Below are positions 8,807 to 18,510 of a stretch of DNA of 64,000 nt, in pieces. Source of the stretch: Sulfobacillus acidophilus (GTDB lineage: Bacteria; Bacillota; Sulfobacillia; Sulfobacillales; Sulfobacillaceae); assembly GCA_003023745.1 (NCBI GenBank), contig PXYV01000007.1:1-64000 (forward strand), read 5' to 3'. Position 1 is the first letter of the stretch. Every line of letters starts with the position of its first letter. Under the pieces are notes generated by a model, which saw only the letters and a list, made by a program, of their open reading frames with translations, was not told where the DNA came from and ran no database searches. Position numbers and translations under genes: made by a program.

Positions 8807-9424
8807 GCGCGGGGCCCGGCGGCGCCTTTGCCCCGGGATCTACGGCCCCCTTTATTTCCAAGGAACACCAGCTAAGACGCCACACCCGTGTTGACCTCGT
8901 CTTTTGACCCCGCGTTGATGAAACGGGCGTCCCGGATTTCCCAACCGTCGCGTCCGCATGGCACGTAAAAACGGGGCGTTGGCAGCGTCGTCGCGCCGAT
9001 CCTGCAGACTGTCACGGGCTATCCCGAATTCAGAAAACACGTCCCGTCGAATCGAGAAACGCGGATTCGCCTTGGCCCCGTGACCCAAAACCCGCGGTTT
9101 TAGCCCCCACTGGGGCGAAGCGTTCCAGGGCCTCCGCGGCGCCCTCCGTCCCAGGTCCCCGGTGTCTTCTCGTGCGTAACCCGTTAGAATGACCACACTG
9201 CTCTTTTATGGACACCCGGAAAATGCCTTGAGCACGCATTTCAAGAACCCGGGCCTTTTCTTTCGCCAAAGTGAGCGACACCGTGCAGATTCTCCCGGGC
9301 CCGGCCGGGACAGGCCATGATATCCAGCGCAGGACTCTTAAAGGCGGCAGAAACATGCAAGGCACCACGAAACGAAAAAATAAGCAGGCTGCCGGATAGG
9401 TCAACTGAAATTCACCGAGAATCC
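8807..9424. other. Long intergenic stretch, no supported gene
   Basis: GC-rich short inverted repeats follow the glycosyltransferase stop (GGGGCCCGG…CCCCGGG near 8811-8845). Minus-strand frames of 115-125 codons at 8852-9404 overlap each other and show no recognisable family. Probably decayed. Confidence 0.4.
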
Positions 9425-9453
9425 TTGCATGGTTGATCTCCCTTTCGTATAAT
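9425..9453 (+). promoter_or_regulatory. Sigma-A-like promoter of dabBA
   Basis: TTGCAT (9425-9430), exactly 17 bp, then a perfect TATAAT (9448-9453). It is oriented toward dabB, which starts about 120 bp downstream. Confidence 0.7.
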
Positions 9454-9576
9454 CAATAACGTCTAGTAATTCATGATATATTTGTCGTAGTTCGATAAGC
9501 AATATCCGGGCCGCGCATCGGCATTACCGCTGGCCAGCTGTCATGCTCGCTCTTGCTCATTAAACCCTAAGCGAAG

Positions 9577-11244
9577 GTGGTCACCGCCACGTCTGAATTC
9601 TCACGCCTAATAACCGCTACGGTGATGATGATTGTGCCGTTGCCATTGCTCGGGGTAGGCCTGCTACTCGGTATTGGCGCCGATCGGCACGCACGACTTA
9701 CGAAAGGACTGTCACTGAAGGCGGCCTGGTTCGCTCTGAGCGGTGCGGTCCTGGCGGCGACCGCTTCTTGGGGAATGTCCGCGTCGCATACCTTTTTGGC
9801 CATCCCCTTGCCGAAAGGGCTGGGGACATTGGCGCTGAGCGTCGACGTTAACCGTCTCACCGTACTGATGCTGGGGTTGGTAGCCTTGATTGGGATGATC
9901 ACGGTACTGTTTTCGTCCACGTATCTGCGGGGCGAGTTGCATGAAGGGCAATTCCATCGCTGGTTAAGCCTGGCCTTGGGGTCATTGTTGATGCTCATCG
10001 TCTCTGATAATATGTGGGCCTTCCTGATCTTCTGGATTGTGACAAGTTTGGGTTTACACCGGTTATTGGCAGTGTGTCATGAACGACCCACGACTTTGCT
10101 GGCGGCCCGAAAGACGTTTTGGGTGCACCGCACTGCAGATGTTAGTCTGATGGCAGCCCTCGTGCTGATCACCCGTTCTCTGCACACGAGCCAATTCGCC
10201 AGCGTTGGCCCGGCACTCGGGCGCCTCCACGGATCGCTCCCCGCTCCCTTGCAGATTGCCTGCGGGCTTTTGCTGTTGAGCGCCATGCTCAAAAGTGCGC
10301 CGTTTCCCTTTCACGGCTGGATTGGACAAGTCATGGAAGCGCCGACACCGGTTTCGGCGGTATTGCATGCGGGCATTATCTACGTCGGCGCATTTTTGCT
10401 GTTGCGCATGGTTTCCCTCATGTTACGAGTGGCGTGGGCCGGGGACCTTTTAATCGTGGTAGGGCTGACTTCCATCATCACGGCGTCTCTGATGATGATG
10501 ACCGCCACCACTATTAAAGGATCGCTAACCTATTCAACCAGCGCACAGATGGGATTCATGCTGATGGAATGCGGACTTGGGCTATACAGCTTAGCCTTGT
10601 TGCATATTGTCGCGCATGCCGTCTACAAGGCCCATGCTTTTCTTGCTTCGGGCAGCGTCGTCGATCACTTCCGCGTCCCGGTGGTACCAACAGCCCCCTA
10701 CACCGCAACCCTCCGGAAGGCGATCCCCAGTCTTCTCATGGCACTTGGGATCGTAATCGCAACAGCAATCGTGTTTGCGGTGCCGTTACTCCACCAGCCT
10801 CAGTTAATTGTGATGGGATTTATTCTCACGGTGGCCATCTCTCGCTTACTGGGGCATGCATTCACCCTAAAGCAAACCGGCGCAAGGTCATTGGGGAAAA
10901 TGATTATCCTCAGTGCCGTCATTTCTGTAGCCTATTTCGGTCTAGCTCGCGCCTTTGCCACGTTATTTGGCACCATATTGCCGACTTCCCAGGGGTCGGC
11001 AGGGGTCGTTTACGATGGACTGTTGGGACTCATCATCGTCGCATTTGCGGGCCTTTGGCTTGTGCAGCCGCTTTTACCTCGGATTCTGCGCCATCCCGTG
11101 GGGCAGGCCCTCTATGTGCATCTGTACAACGACCTGTATATCGATAGGGTATTGACCCGGCTTGTCCGAACAGCCAGACCAGCTTCAGCCGCTAACCCGC
11201 CGCAGGCGGCACAGCGTGAGCAACGCTGGAAAGCGATGTCATGA
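9577..11244 (+). CDS. dabB: DabB-type proton-channel subunit of inorganic carbon pump (NuoL-like)
   Basis: A 555-residue polytopic membrane protein of the proton-translocating NADH dehydrogenase/Mrp antiporter family (NuoL/ND5). It has about a dozen hydrophobic helices and the core signature KSAPFPFHGWIGQVMEAPTP (about residues 247-266) with proton-path lysines. There are no other complex I genes nearby. The next gene encodes DabA and overlaps by 4 bp (ATGA), so this is the membrane half of the DAB (DAC) system, which couples cation flux to vectorial CO2 hydration. The GTG start has a poor ribosome site; an ATG pair about 15 codons downstream is an alternative. Expression is probably from the promoter at 9425-9453. 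Confidence 0.9.
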   Translation: MVTATSEFSRLITATVMMIVPLPLLGVGLLLGIGADRHARLTKGLSLKAAWFALSGAVLAATASWGMSASHTFLAIPLPKGLGTLALSVDVNRLTVLMLGLVALIGMITVLFSSTYLRGELHEGQFHRWLSLALGSLLMLIVSDNMWAFLIFWIVTSLGLHRLLAVCHERPTTLLAARKTFWVHRTADVSLMAALVLITRSLHTSQFASVGPALGRLHGSLPAPLQIACGLLLLSAMLKSAPFPFHGWIGQVMEAPTPVSAVLHAGIIYVGAFLLLRMVSLMLRVAWAGDLLIVVGLTSIITASLMMMTATTIKGSLTYSTSAQMGFMLMECGLGLYSLALLHIVAHAVYKAHAFLASGSVVDHFRVPVVPTAPYTATLRKAIPSLLMALGIVIATAIVFAVPLLHQPQLIVMGFILTVAISRLLGHAFTLKQTGARSLGKMIILSAVISVAYFGLARAFATLFGTILPTSQGSAGVVYDGLLGLIIVAFAGLWLVQPLLPRILRHPVGQALYVHLYNDLYIDRVLTRLVRTARPASAANPPQAAQREQRWKAMS

Positions 11245-13769
11245 ACGATACATTGCGACTCCCGGACATAGTAAACGCAGTCTGCCGGCGCATTGCGCCC
11301 TTGTGGCCGCTCAAACACTTTGTGGCTGTAAACCCCTATGTCGGTCTCAGTCATCAAGCGTTTTGGCAGGCCCACGAAACCCTTGAGCGGATAACTGGGA
11401 CGGGATTATGCATGCCGCGTGCCTATTACCGCGAGCAAATGGTGCGCGGCCGAATCACGACGGCTGATGTAGCCCAAGCCTTGAAAACTTTGGAAAGTCC
11501 CTGGGATGTCCCAGCCTTTGAGCGTCTATTGGCCCGCAATACCCCGACGCCAGCCCGACCCTTCCAGCTTGTCACCGACATTCTGGCACAACTCGATGGT
11601 CAGGACTGGTCAAACTTCGTCGTCGAACGCATCAGTCGGTACTGTGCGGCATATTTTGACGAAGGCCAAGCGCTCTGGAGCATGCCTTGGAGGGATGAGC
11701 CGCTGTACAGCGGCTGGCTCGCATTTGCAGGTCTTGATAAAAGTCCTCGGGTAATGGGTGTGCGCGGTATACGGCAAGCGCTGGCAACCTGGCCAAGAAC
11801 TGCTCAAGACGCCATTGCTGGTGCGCTGCGAGAACTCGACTTGCCGGAACAGGTGGTTGATAGCTATCTTCATGCAGCGTTGCTGAGTGTTGGCGGTTGG
11901 GCCGGATGGACACGCTACCTTGGCTGGCAGGCAGAACAACGGGGTCAAAACGATGATTCGATACAAGATCTGCTCGCTATCCGAGTCACGTGGGACGCTT
12001 TAATCCACCAACTGTGCTACAGTGAAGCGCTTGCGGCCAATTGGCGCCAGTCCCTCCGCGCAATCACCCAACCCGCCGCTGGCGACGAGGTCGGACTCCA
12101 GATTGATACGGTCTTGCACACAGCCTTGGAGGTCGGCTATCAACGGCAATTGGTAACGTTGCTGGATGGCGCCCGAGGAGCCGTACAACCTCCTAACCGC
12201 CCCGACGTGCAGGCGGTATTTTGTATTGATGTGCGCTCCGAAATCTACCGACGCGCTTTGGAAACGGTTGCCCCCAAGGTCCAAACGTTGGGGTTTGCCG
12301 GATTTTTCGGGATCCCGATGGAATATCTCCCATTTGGCGGCTTAAAGCCCGAGCGACACCTCCCCGTATTCTTCAACCCGTCCTATCGGATTGCTGAAGG
12401 GTTGGGGGGTGCAACCGCAAGAGTGGCGAACACCGAGAGGGTTCGCCGCCAAAGACGGATACGGGTGGTCCAGGCTTGGAAAGCCTTCAAAACGTCCGCA
12501 GCATCCACGTTTGCGTTTGTCGAAGCCGCCGGTCTATTCTCCGCCCCAAAGCTCATCAGTGACTGCATGGGATGGACCCGGCCGCTACCACCTCCGCATC
12601 TCGTGGGCCTTGCGCCTAGAATCTCCCAGCGGCTAAAACCCATGCTCACCGCGAAAGAATCCGGATCAGCATCGTGCCCCGCCGGCGGGCTAACAGGTAT
12701 GCCCAAAAAAGACCGCGTTGCGACGGCGGAATCCGTGTTGCGCCATATGGGATTGATCCAGCACTTTGCACGGTTGATATTATTGGTGGGACATGGCAGC
12801 GCCACCACCAACAATCCTCAGGCTACTAGCCTGGACTGCGCCGCGTGCCAAGGCCAGTCGGGAGAACCCAGCGCCCGCATTGCCGCAGCATTGCTGAATG
12901 ATCCATGGACCCGTCACGCTCTAATGCACCGGGGAATTAACATCCCAACCGACACCCACTTTATCGCTGCTCTGCACAATACCACCACGGATGACGTCGA
13001 GTTATTAAACCTCGACGCCGTGCCGCCGTCGCACCAGGCCGACCTTGTCCAACTTCGCCGGTGGCTGAGCAACGCCGGCCAACTAGCGCGTCTGGAACGT
13101 GCTAATCTTTTGGGACTGAGTGATTGCCCGGCATCGGCAATCCACACGGATCTGCGGCGACGCGCGCGGAACTGGGCTGAAGTGCGCCCAGAATGGGGGT
13201 TAGCCGGCAATGCCGCCTTTATCGCTGCCCCCCGCTCACGCACAGCGCCCCTCAACCTCGCTGGTCGCGCGTTTTTGCATGAGTACAATTGGCGTCGTGA
13301 CACTGGCTTTGCCGTACTCAAGCTGATCATGACGGCACCGATGATTGTGGCTCATTGGATTAATATGCTGTACTACGGTTCGATGGTCGATAATTCGCGG
13401 TGGGGAAGCGGCAACAAGATCTTGCATAACGTAGTGGGTGGCTCGATTGGCGTCCTGGAAGGTAATCAAGGAGACTTAAGAGGCGGGTTGGCATGGCAGT
13501 CTCTACACGATGGCCGCCAGTGGATGCACGAACCCATGCGCCTTACCGTCGTGATTGAGGCTCCCTCGTACGCCATCGAGGAGGTGATCACCCACGACAC
13601 CCGGGTACAGGAGTTAATCGAGAATGCCTGGATTCATCTCTTCCAAATTGATGCCGATGGCCACGTCCATCGGCGCGGCCTTGACAAGAAGTGGTATCCA
13701 TACCCATCCCCTGACTGTACGAAACCCGGGCCTCAAAGGCGCGGTGAAAAAACCACCGAAACCCCTTGA
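11241..13769 (+). CDS. dabA: DabA (DUF2309) carbonic-anhydrase-like subunit of inorganic carbon pump
   Basis: An 842-residue cytoplasmic zinc protein, in the usual DUF2309 size range. The beta-carbonic-anhydrase-like ligand set is visible: Cys and Asp in VFCIDVRSE (near residues 328-330), His in VGHGSATTNNP (near 517), and Cys in LDCAACQG (near 533). Other conserved blocks are PLKHFVAVNPY near the N-terminus and GNQGDLRGGLAWQSL near the C-terminus. With DabB it forms an energy-coupled dissolved inorganic carbon accumulation complex. It is translationally coupled to dabB. In an acid habitat, where CO2 rather than bicarbonate dominates, a CO2-hydrating pump makes sense for autotrophy; that habitat link is inference. 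Confidence 0.93.
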   Translation: MNDTLRLPDIVNAVCRRIAPLWPLKHFVAVNPYVGLSHQAFWQAHETLERITGTGLCMPRAYYREQMVRGRITTADVAQALKTLESPWDVPAFERLLARNTPTPARPFQLVTDILAQLDGQDWSNFVVERISRYCAAYFDEGQALWSMPWRDEPLYSGWLAFAGLDKSPRVMGVRGIRQALATWPRTAQDAIAGALRELDLPEQVVDSYLHAALLSVGGWAGWTRYLGWQAEQRGQNDDSIQDLLAIRVTWDALIHQLCYSEALAANWRQSLRAITQPAAGDEVGLQIDTVLHTALEVGYQRQLVTLLDGARGAVQPPNRPDVQAVFCIDVRSEIYRRALETVAPKVQTLGFAGFFGIPMEYLPFGGLKPERHLPVFFNPSYRIAEGLGGATARVANTERVRRQRRIRVVQAWKAFKTSAASTFAFVEAAGLFSAPKLISDCMGWTRPLPPPHLVGLAPRISQRLKPMLTAKESGSASCPAGGLTGMPKKDRVATAESVLRHMGLIQHFARLILLVGHGSATTNNPQATSLDCAACQGQSGEPSARIAAALLNDPWTRHALMHRGINIPTDTHFIAALHNTTTDDVELLNLDAVPPSHQADLVQLRRWLSNAGQLARLERANLLGLSDCPASAIHTDLRRRARNWAEVRPEWGLAGNAAFIAAPRSRTAPLNLAGRAFLHEYNWRRDTGFAVLKLIMTAPMIVAHWINMLYYGSMVDNSRWGSGNKILHNVVGGSIGVLEGNQGDLRGGLAWQSLHDGRQWMHEPMRLTVVIEAPSYAIEEVITHDTRVQELIENAWIHLFQIDADGHVHRRGLDKKWYPYPSPDCTKPGPQRRGEKTTETP

Positions 13770-14613
13770 TCGCTAATCGTGTGCCTCACCGTATGTCGAC
13801 CCGCGGGCGTTTGGAATCCATCAAAATTCGCTGCTGAGATCGAAGACATGCGACATTGCCGTCAGGCCAATGCATTGCTACACCATAAGTTTTCTCGTTA
13901 GCAACCGAACACGCGTGGGCAGCGGCTTTGGCAATCGTGCAAGCCGCACAACCTAGTGCCTCCTCCCTCGTGCCGCTCAACGCATCAGGTCGGGTTTGGC
14001 ACCAAAACGCTTTCTTTCCTTCAACCGACCGAAATAGCGCGGGAGAACCAGGAGACGTCGCCGTCCGAGCGTCAAGAGACCTCCGAATCGTGCTGTCTAG
14101 CACAAAAACTCATGCAAACTGTAGGCTACTGTGCTTCACGGCGTTGAACAGAGCGCCTTCCGCGGAGCTTTCGCTGTCGTCGCCTGAGACTCGACAAAGG
14201 TGTCACCGGCTCTGCCAAAGTCTCCCCGACAGGCTCGACATCGCACGCACACTGCTAAAAGGACGGATTTTTGTCAAACGGTGGTTGGAGTCCGGCCAAC
14301 CAGTTCTTCCTCCTCCCGAACTTTATCGGAGTACAGTACCAGGCAACCAGAAAGCCTCGGAAAACGCCAGGAAGGTCCTGACGGTCAGGTGTTTTGGCTA
14401 GCTACACCTGCAAACGACCAACGTGTTACGTTTGAGCGATCGGTTCTCACAACTGTGTCACGATCATTTGAGCAGCCCCGAATATGTTCCCAAGCGTTGC
14501 AGGCCGGTGATGTGGACGATTCTGTAAATCTTGGGCTCGGGCCGCCCGGCCAGCTCCTTTACGGGATCGGTCGACAACACGATTAGTTTTAGCACCCCGC
14601 CCTTCTCATGGAC
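13770..14613. other. Intergenic stretch, no supported gene
   Basis: Opposing frames (13786-14103 minus, 13928-14401 plus) overlap, lack ribosome binding sites and show no known motif. No clear terminator follows dabA. Confidence 0.4.
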
Positions 14614-15777
14614 CTAAATCCCCAACAACTGGACATGGCCCTTAATCAAGTTGCGTGCGATGATAAAGCGCTGAATTTCGTCTGTCCCGTCAAAAATCCG
14701 AAATAGCCGCATCTCTCGATACCAGCGCTCAATCGGCAGGTCTTTGGTGTACCCCATTCCCCCATGAATTTGCAAAACCCGGTCCACCACGCGATTGGCC
14801 ATGTTGGCCCCATACAATTTGGCCATTGAAGATTGATGCCGGTTATCCAGTCCTTGGTCCGCCAACCACGCCGCCCGATACGTCATCCAACGCGTCGCCT
14901 CGATTTCGACCGCACTATCCGCAATCATCCATTGAATGGCTTGCCGATTAGCAAGTGGCTCTCCAAAGGTCACGCGGTTGCGGCTGTGTTCAATCGCCAT
15001 GTTGAGGAGACGCTCCGCGGATCCGATGGCGCGGGCCGGAATAGCCCAGCGGGCGGCCCCAATCCAACGCATGGCCAATTGAAATCCTCGGCCTTCTTCA
15101 CCCAACATATTTTCTTCCGGCACGCGCACATTCTCAAACACCAAGGCTCCCGGATCCCAGTCGCCCATGGTGGGTACGCGCGTGGACCGCCATCCCATTT
15201 CCCGATCGACCAAAAAGCAAGAAATCCCTTCGTGCGGTCCTCGACTTTTGTCAGTCACGGCAAAAACCATGGCGAAGTCCGCCTCATTACCGTTGGTGAT
15301 AAAGATCTTTTCGCCATTAATCACCCACTCGTGCCCGTCTTTCACGGCGGTGGTGCGGATGTTCCCGGCATCTGAACCAGCTCCGGGCTCCGTTAACGCA
15401 AAACAGGAGCGGCGCTGGCCTTCAATCGTGGGAATCAGATAGCGCTTTTCCTGTTCAGGATTGCAGTGATACAAAATGTTGTCGGCCGTTCCCCCAAACT
15501 GAAAAGGCACAAAGGTCCGTCCCAGCTCTTCATAGGTGACAGCCATCGCCAACGATCCGAGATTGGCACCACCGTACTTTTCCGGCGTGTTAATGCCCCA
15601 AAATCCAATGGCGCGGGCCTTGTCCTGCAACCCGCGCAACTGGGCATCGGCAAGGCCCGGCAAGCCTTGCCGCTCATTGGCCAACACCAAGGATTCCAAG
15701 GGCATGATCTCTTTTTGGACGAACTCGCGCACCGTATCGCGAATCATGCGTTCTTCCGGACTTAAGTTAAAATCCAT
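14614..15777 (-). CDS. Acyl-CoA dehydrogenase
   Basis: A 387-residue FAD-dependent acyl-CoA dehydrogenase with the usual three-domain layout: helical N-domain from MDFNLSPEE, beta-domain with CFALTEPGAGSD and the WVINGEKIFITNG flavin/acyl-binding region, and C-domain with VDRVLQIHGGMGYTKDLPIE. At the classical catalytic position the sequence is IFDGTDEIQR. The usual YEGT glutamate is replaced by aspartate, as in the ACAD10/11-like branch, so chain preference cannot be read from it. The start at MDFNLS is chosen because GGCAGGGG lies just upstream. An IS607 copy sits 36 bp upstream of the start codon, separating this gene from any native promoter. Confidence 0.9.
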   Translation of the reverse strand: MDFNLSPEERMIRDTVREFVQKEIMPLESLVLANERQGLPGLADAQLRGLQDKARAIGFWGINTPEKYGGANLGSLAMAVTYEELGRTFVPFQFGGTADNILYHCNPEQEKRYLIPTIEGQRRSCFALTEPGAGSDAGNIRTTAVKDGHEWVINGEKIFITNGNEADFAMVFAVTDKSRGPHEGISCFLVDREMGWRSTRVPTMGDWDPGALVFENVRVPEENMLGEEGRGFQLAMRWIGAARWAIPARAIGSAERLLNMAIEHSRNRVTFGEPLANRQAIQWMIADSAVEIEATRWMTYRAAWLADQGLDNRHQSSMAKLYGANMANRVVDRVLQIHGGMGYTKDLPIERWYREMRLFRIFDGTDEIQRFIIARNLIKGHVQLLGI

Positions 15778-15813
15778 GATGACCCCTGCCTTTCTAAACA
15801 TGTTTACACATGT

Positions 15814-16961
15814 TCAAATTTCTGAGCGGGCACTCAGCACATCATCCCTTTCGGGATATGGCCCGAGTCGGGCAAGGGACCGCTGGAGGATGTTTTTCGC
15901 AGCGTTTTCATCCCGATCCATCACGAGCCCGCATGGCGTGACCCACCTCTCGAACAATCCTGGGACGTATAGCGTTCGCTAATGGTATGGAACTCTTTGC
16001 CGTTGCGTCGGGCTTTGTATTCGAGCATGGAGACGAATTGGAATAAACCCCATTCGTTCTGGACACTGCGGTTCAATCCTTTGGTTCGCTGGGTTTTCCG
16101 CAACGTCTGCACCATCTGTTGCAAAGACAGATCGCCGATCACGATAGCGTTTTCAGCCGGTCGTGTCAGGAAAGCCGAGGCTTTGTGCAAGGCATCGCGT
16201 TGCTCACGCCGTTTTTTTTCGGACACTCGATGGTAGACTTGCGTCAAGTCGCGATAACGCCGGGAACCCTTTCGGCATCGGCTCCGCAAGGACCGAATGT
16301 CGTCGAGTTGTTTGTTGTACCAACGGTAGGTGGTGAAACTCCCGATATGCAGAAAACGTTCGGTCGTGCTATCGCCCGTCGCGAGGGTTTTAATCCCTAA
16401 GTCGTAAGCAATGGCGCTTCCATCATCCGCTGGCTTCGGTGATTCACTGACGTCCAAAAGAAACGTCGCATAACAGCGGCCTTCTGCATCTTTCGTAATG
16501 GCCACTTCCCGAAAAGGCATCGGCGGAGTTTCTGTTAAATGGGCACGAATATCCGGGAATCGCTTCTGTGCTCCTCGCCCTCCTGCCGGAAGAATGAGGA
16601 CGTTCCCTTCAACACGGAGGTACACTCCAGGATATTTGAGCGTAAAGAATTTTTGCCGTGCATGGTAGCGGGGAAAGCCTGGCATCTCGCCTGCTTTTAC
16701 GCGGCGAAAAAACCCACGCATCGCTTCGTCTAATCGAAAGAAAACTGCTTGCAATAGCTTGCCGTAAACGGCATTGAGTTCGGGATCGGTTTTTCGACTC
16801 TGTTGCAGGGTCCTCTTCGCGTCATAGAGCGACCACTGCGCGCCCGCTTTTACCTGACTCAAATGCCAGTTGTACAGCGCTCGACACTTGGCTTGCATGA
16901 ACTCCAGCGTCTCCGCATCTCGTTCGCAGACGTTAATGCGCATCTTTTTCGCGAAGAGCAT
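15814..16961 (-). pseudogene. IS607-family TnpB, frameshifted in the zinc finger
   Basis: The open frame (346 codons to 15921) has RuvC motif I in IAYDLGIKTLATGD, the glutamate-equivalent region AIVIGDLSLQQM, and the start of the zinc finger YTSQDCSR. There the second cysteine reads Gly (CSRGG instead of CSRCG), and a one-base deletion ends the frame at HAGS. In the next frame the expected end is present: GLVMDRDENAAKNILQ, including the last RuvC aspartate, to a stop at 15814. Two lesions in the catalytic tail mean a dead nuclease. The start overlaps tnpA by 29 bp. The guide (omega) RNA would come from this 3' end. Confidence 0.85.
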
Positions 16962-17544
16962 GTTTCAACTCCTTTCGATACGACCGCAAGCCATCCAGTC
17001 GAGCGCTAAACACATCGACAATGGACAGCAAGTCATTTACCATTTCTTGCTCGGGCGACAGCGTTTCCTGGTTCATGACCACGAGTTCGGTCCCATGTCG
17101 GGCACAAAACGCCGCGAACCACTCGAACCCAAACCGAACCAGACGGTCTTGGTGGGCGACAATCAGTTGACGCACTTTGCCGACTTCAATGTCTTCAAAG
17201 AGTTGATTGAAGCCTTTTCGGTGATAGTTCAAGCCGCTCCCGATGTCCTGAATGGTGTCGCTCGGGATGATCCCGCGTTGCTGACAATACTGCTCTAACG
17301 CAGCAATTTGGGTGAGTAAATCAGAACGTTGACTGCGGGTCGAAACACGCGCATACAGAACGACCCGCCCTTCAGGCTTCGCGACGACCCCGATGTACGC
17401 CAAATACTGATCATGCGTGTAATACCGCCGATTAGTGGGGGAGCGATAGGCCGTCAAAATCCCTTCACGGTCCCATCGCTGTAGCGTGGCCACCGACTTC
17501 CCAATTAACGCCCCAAACTGTTTAGGGGAATAGACATGTGTCAT
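16933..17544 (-). CDS. tnpA: IS607-family serine resolvase (TnpA)
   Basis: A 203-residue, apparently intact small serine recombinase. Residues 1-50 form a MerR-type winged helix (YSPKQFGALIGKSVATLQRW). From about residue 60 the resolvase domain has VVLYARVSTRSQRSDLLTQI, where the ARVST serine is the nucleophile. DRLVRFGFEWFAAFC and VDVFSARLDGLRSYR follow. IS607 transposases use a circular dsDNA intermediate with little target specificity. It overlaps tnpB by 29 bp. All expected residues are present, so it could still act in trans on relic elements of the same type. Confidence 0.92.
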   Translation of the reverse strand: MTHVYSPKQFGALIGKSVATLQRWDREGILTAYRSPTNRRYYTHDQYLAYIGVVAKPEGRVVLYARVSTRSQRSDLLTQIAALEQYCQQRGIIPSDTIQDIGSGLNYHRKGFNQLFEDIEVGKVRQLIVAHQDRLVRFGFEWFAAFCARHGTELVVMNQETLSPEQEMVNDLLSIVDVFSARLDGLRSYRKELKHALREKDAH

Positions 17545-18510
17545 GCCTATATTATATCACGTTTACCTATATTTATCAAAACTGTCATTCCCCTCCCGCG
17601 CTTGCCTTATTGGTTATAATATGAGGTGCTTTACCAAACATCCGCTCGCCATTGTCGGATTCACGCATCATCTCGTCAAACCATCACATAGTGATTCTTA
17701 TACTTCGCCCCTGGTTCGCCGTCCAGGGTATCGAGGCTAGGTCATAGCTACGTGGTCTATATCTACACATTGTCAAACGATTGTGTTGGATACGACTCAT
17801 CCGATTCGGCTACTGCCAGTCTCAATAAGAGAGCGGGGCGATTTACACTAACCCAATTTTGATTGCGTTCAAGTTCTGGCATTGCTGCCACACCTGAAAA
17901 AGCTAGCTTTTGTCAAATCGGCCTGTCCGCAGAGGCTGATCTTGCTCCACATCCACTCAGGCAAGTCCTAAAGCCACCGCCTTGAGGGCTTTGTGTGGTG
18001 GACCCCAAAGAAAAACGCGATCGCCATCTGGTCGTCGAAGAAAATACGCTTCATCATCGTGTTCGCCAACCTCACCGTCAACCATAACGGAGCGCATGAA
18101 AGATACACGATGCCGGGTGCAACGCGCTTCTCAATACGAAACCCCCTAGTCCGCCGCGGTAAAGACTAGTAGAAGCCTAGCTGCGAAAAAATTCGGGAAC
18201 CACCCCATCTGATCACCGTCCGGCTCACAAACCCCAGTTGCACCTTGTATCATGTGCAGCAGTTGCGTCCGTGCAAGCCGAAGTTGCCAGACACGCCACT
18301 GCACGCCGTCAACCCTAAAGCACCGTGCGGTGGACTAGATGGCAAACGGGACCATCCGCATCAAGCCTTTTGATTGCTGGTCACCGAATTTCAGGAGGCT
18401 GACATCTGCGCTCGTCGGGGTTTTTCACACATGGTGTCCCGCGTCCGGCCAGCAACGAACATGCTGCCCTTAGGGCGCGATCCCCGACCACAACGCTTCT
18501 CAACACATGC
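17545..18510. other. Long stretch without a supported gene
   Basis: About 965 bp between IS607 and fadD with only short frames and stops on both strands. No recognisable motif; probably decayed DNA. Confidence 0.45.

Larger units (their letters stand above)
15814..17544 (-). mobile_element. IS607-family element (tnpA intact, tnpB defective)
   Basis: Serine-resolvase tnpA plus overlapping tnpB in the standard IS607 order. Exact ends cannot be fixed because IS607 elements lack inverted repeats. The element lies immediately upstream of an acyl-CoA dehydrogenase. Confidence 0.75.

Noticed and set aside
8852-9404. Two overlapping minus-strand frames upstream of dabB
   Set aside because: Arg-rich composition typical of a shadow in GC-rich DNA; no family signature and no ribosome site.
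9577-11244. Reading the NuoL-like gene as complex I or an Mrp antiporter subunit
   Set aside because: No other nuo or mrp genes are adjacent, and the overlapping downstream gene is DUF2309, which defines the DabB role.
13786-14401. Opposing frames of 105 and 157 codons between dabA and the acyl-CoA dehydrogenase
   Set aside because: They overlap each other, have no ribosome binding site and no recognisable motif.
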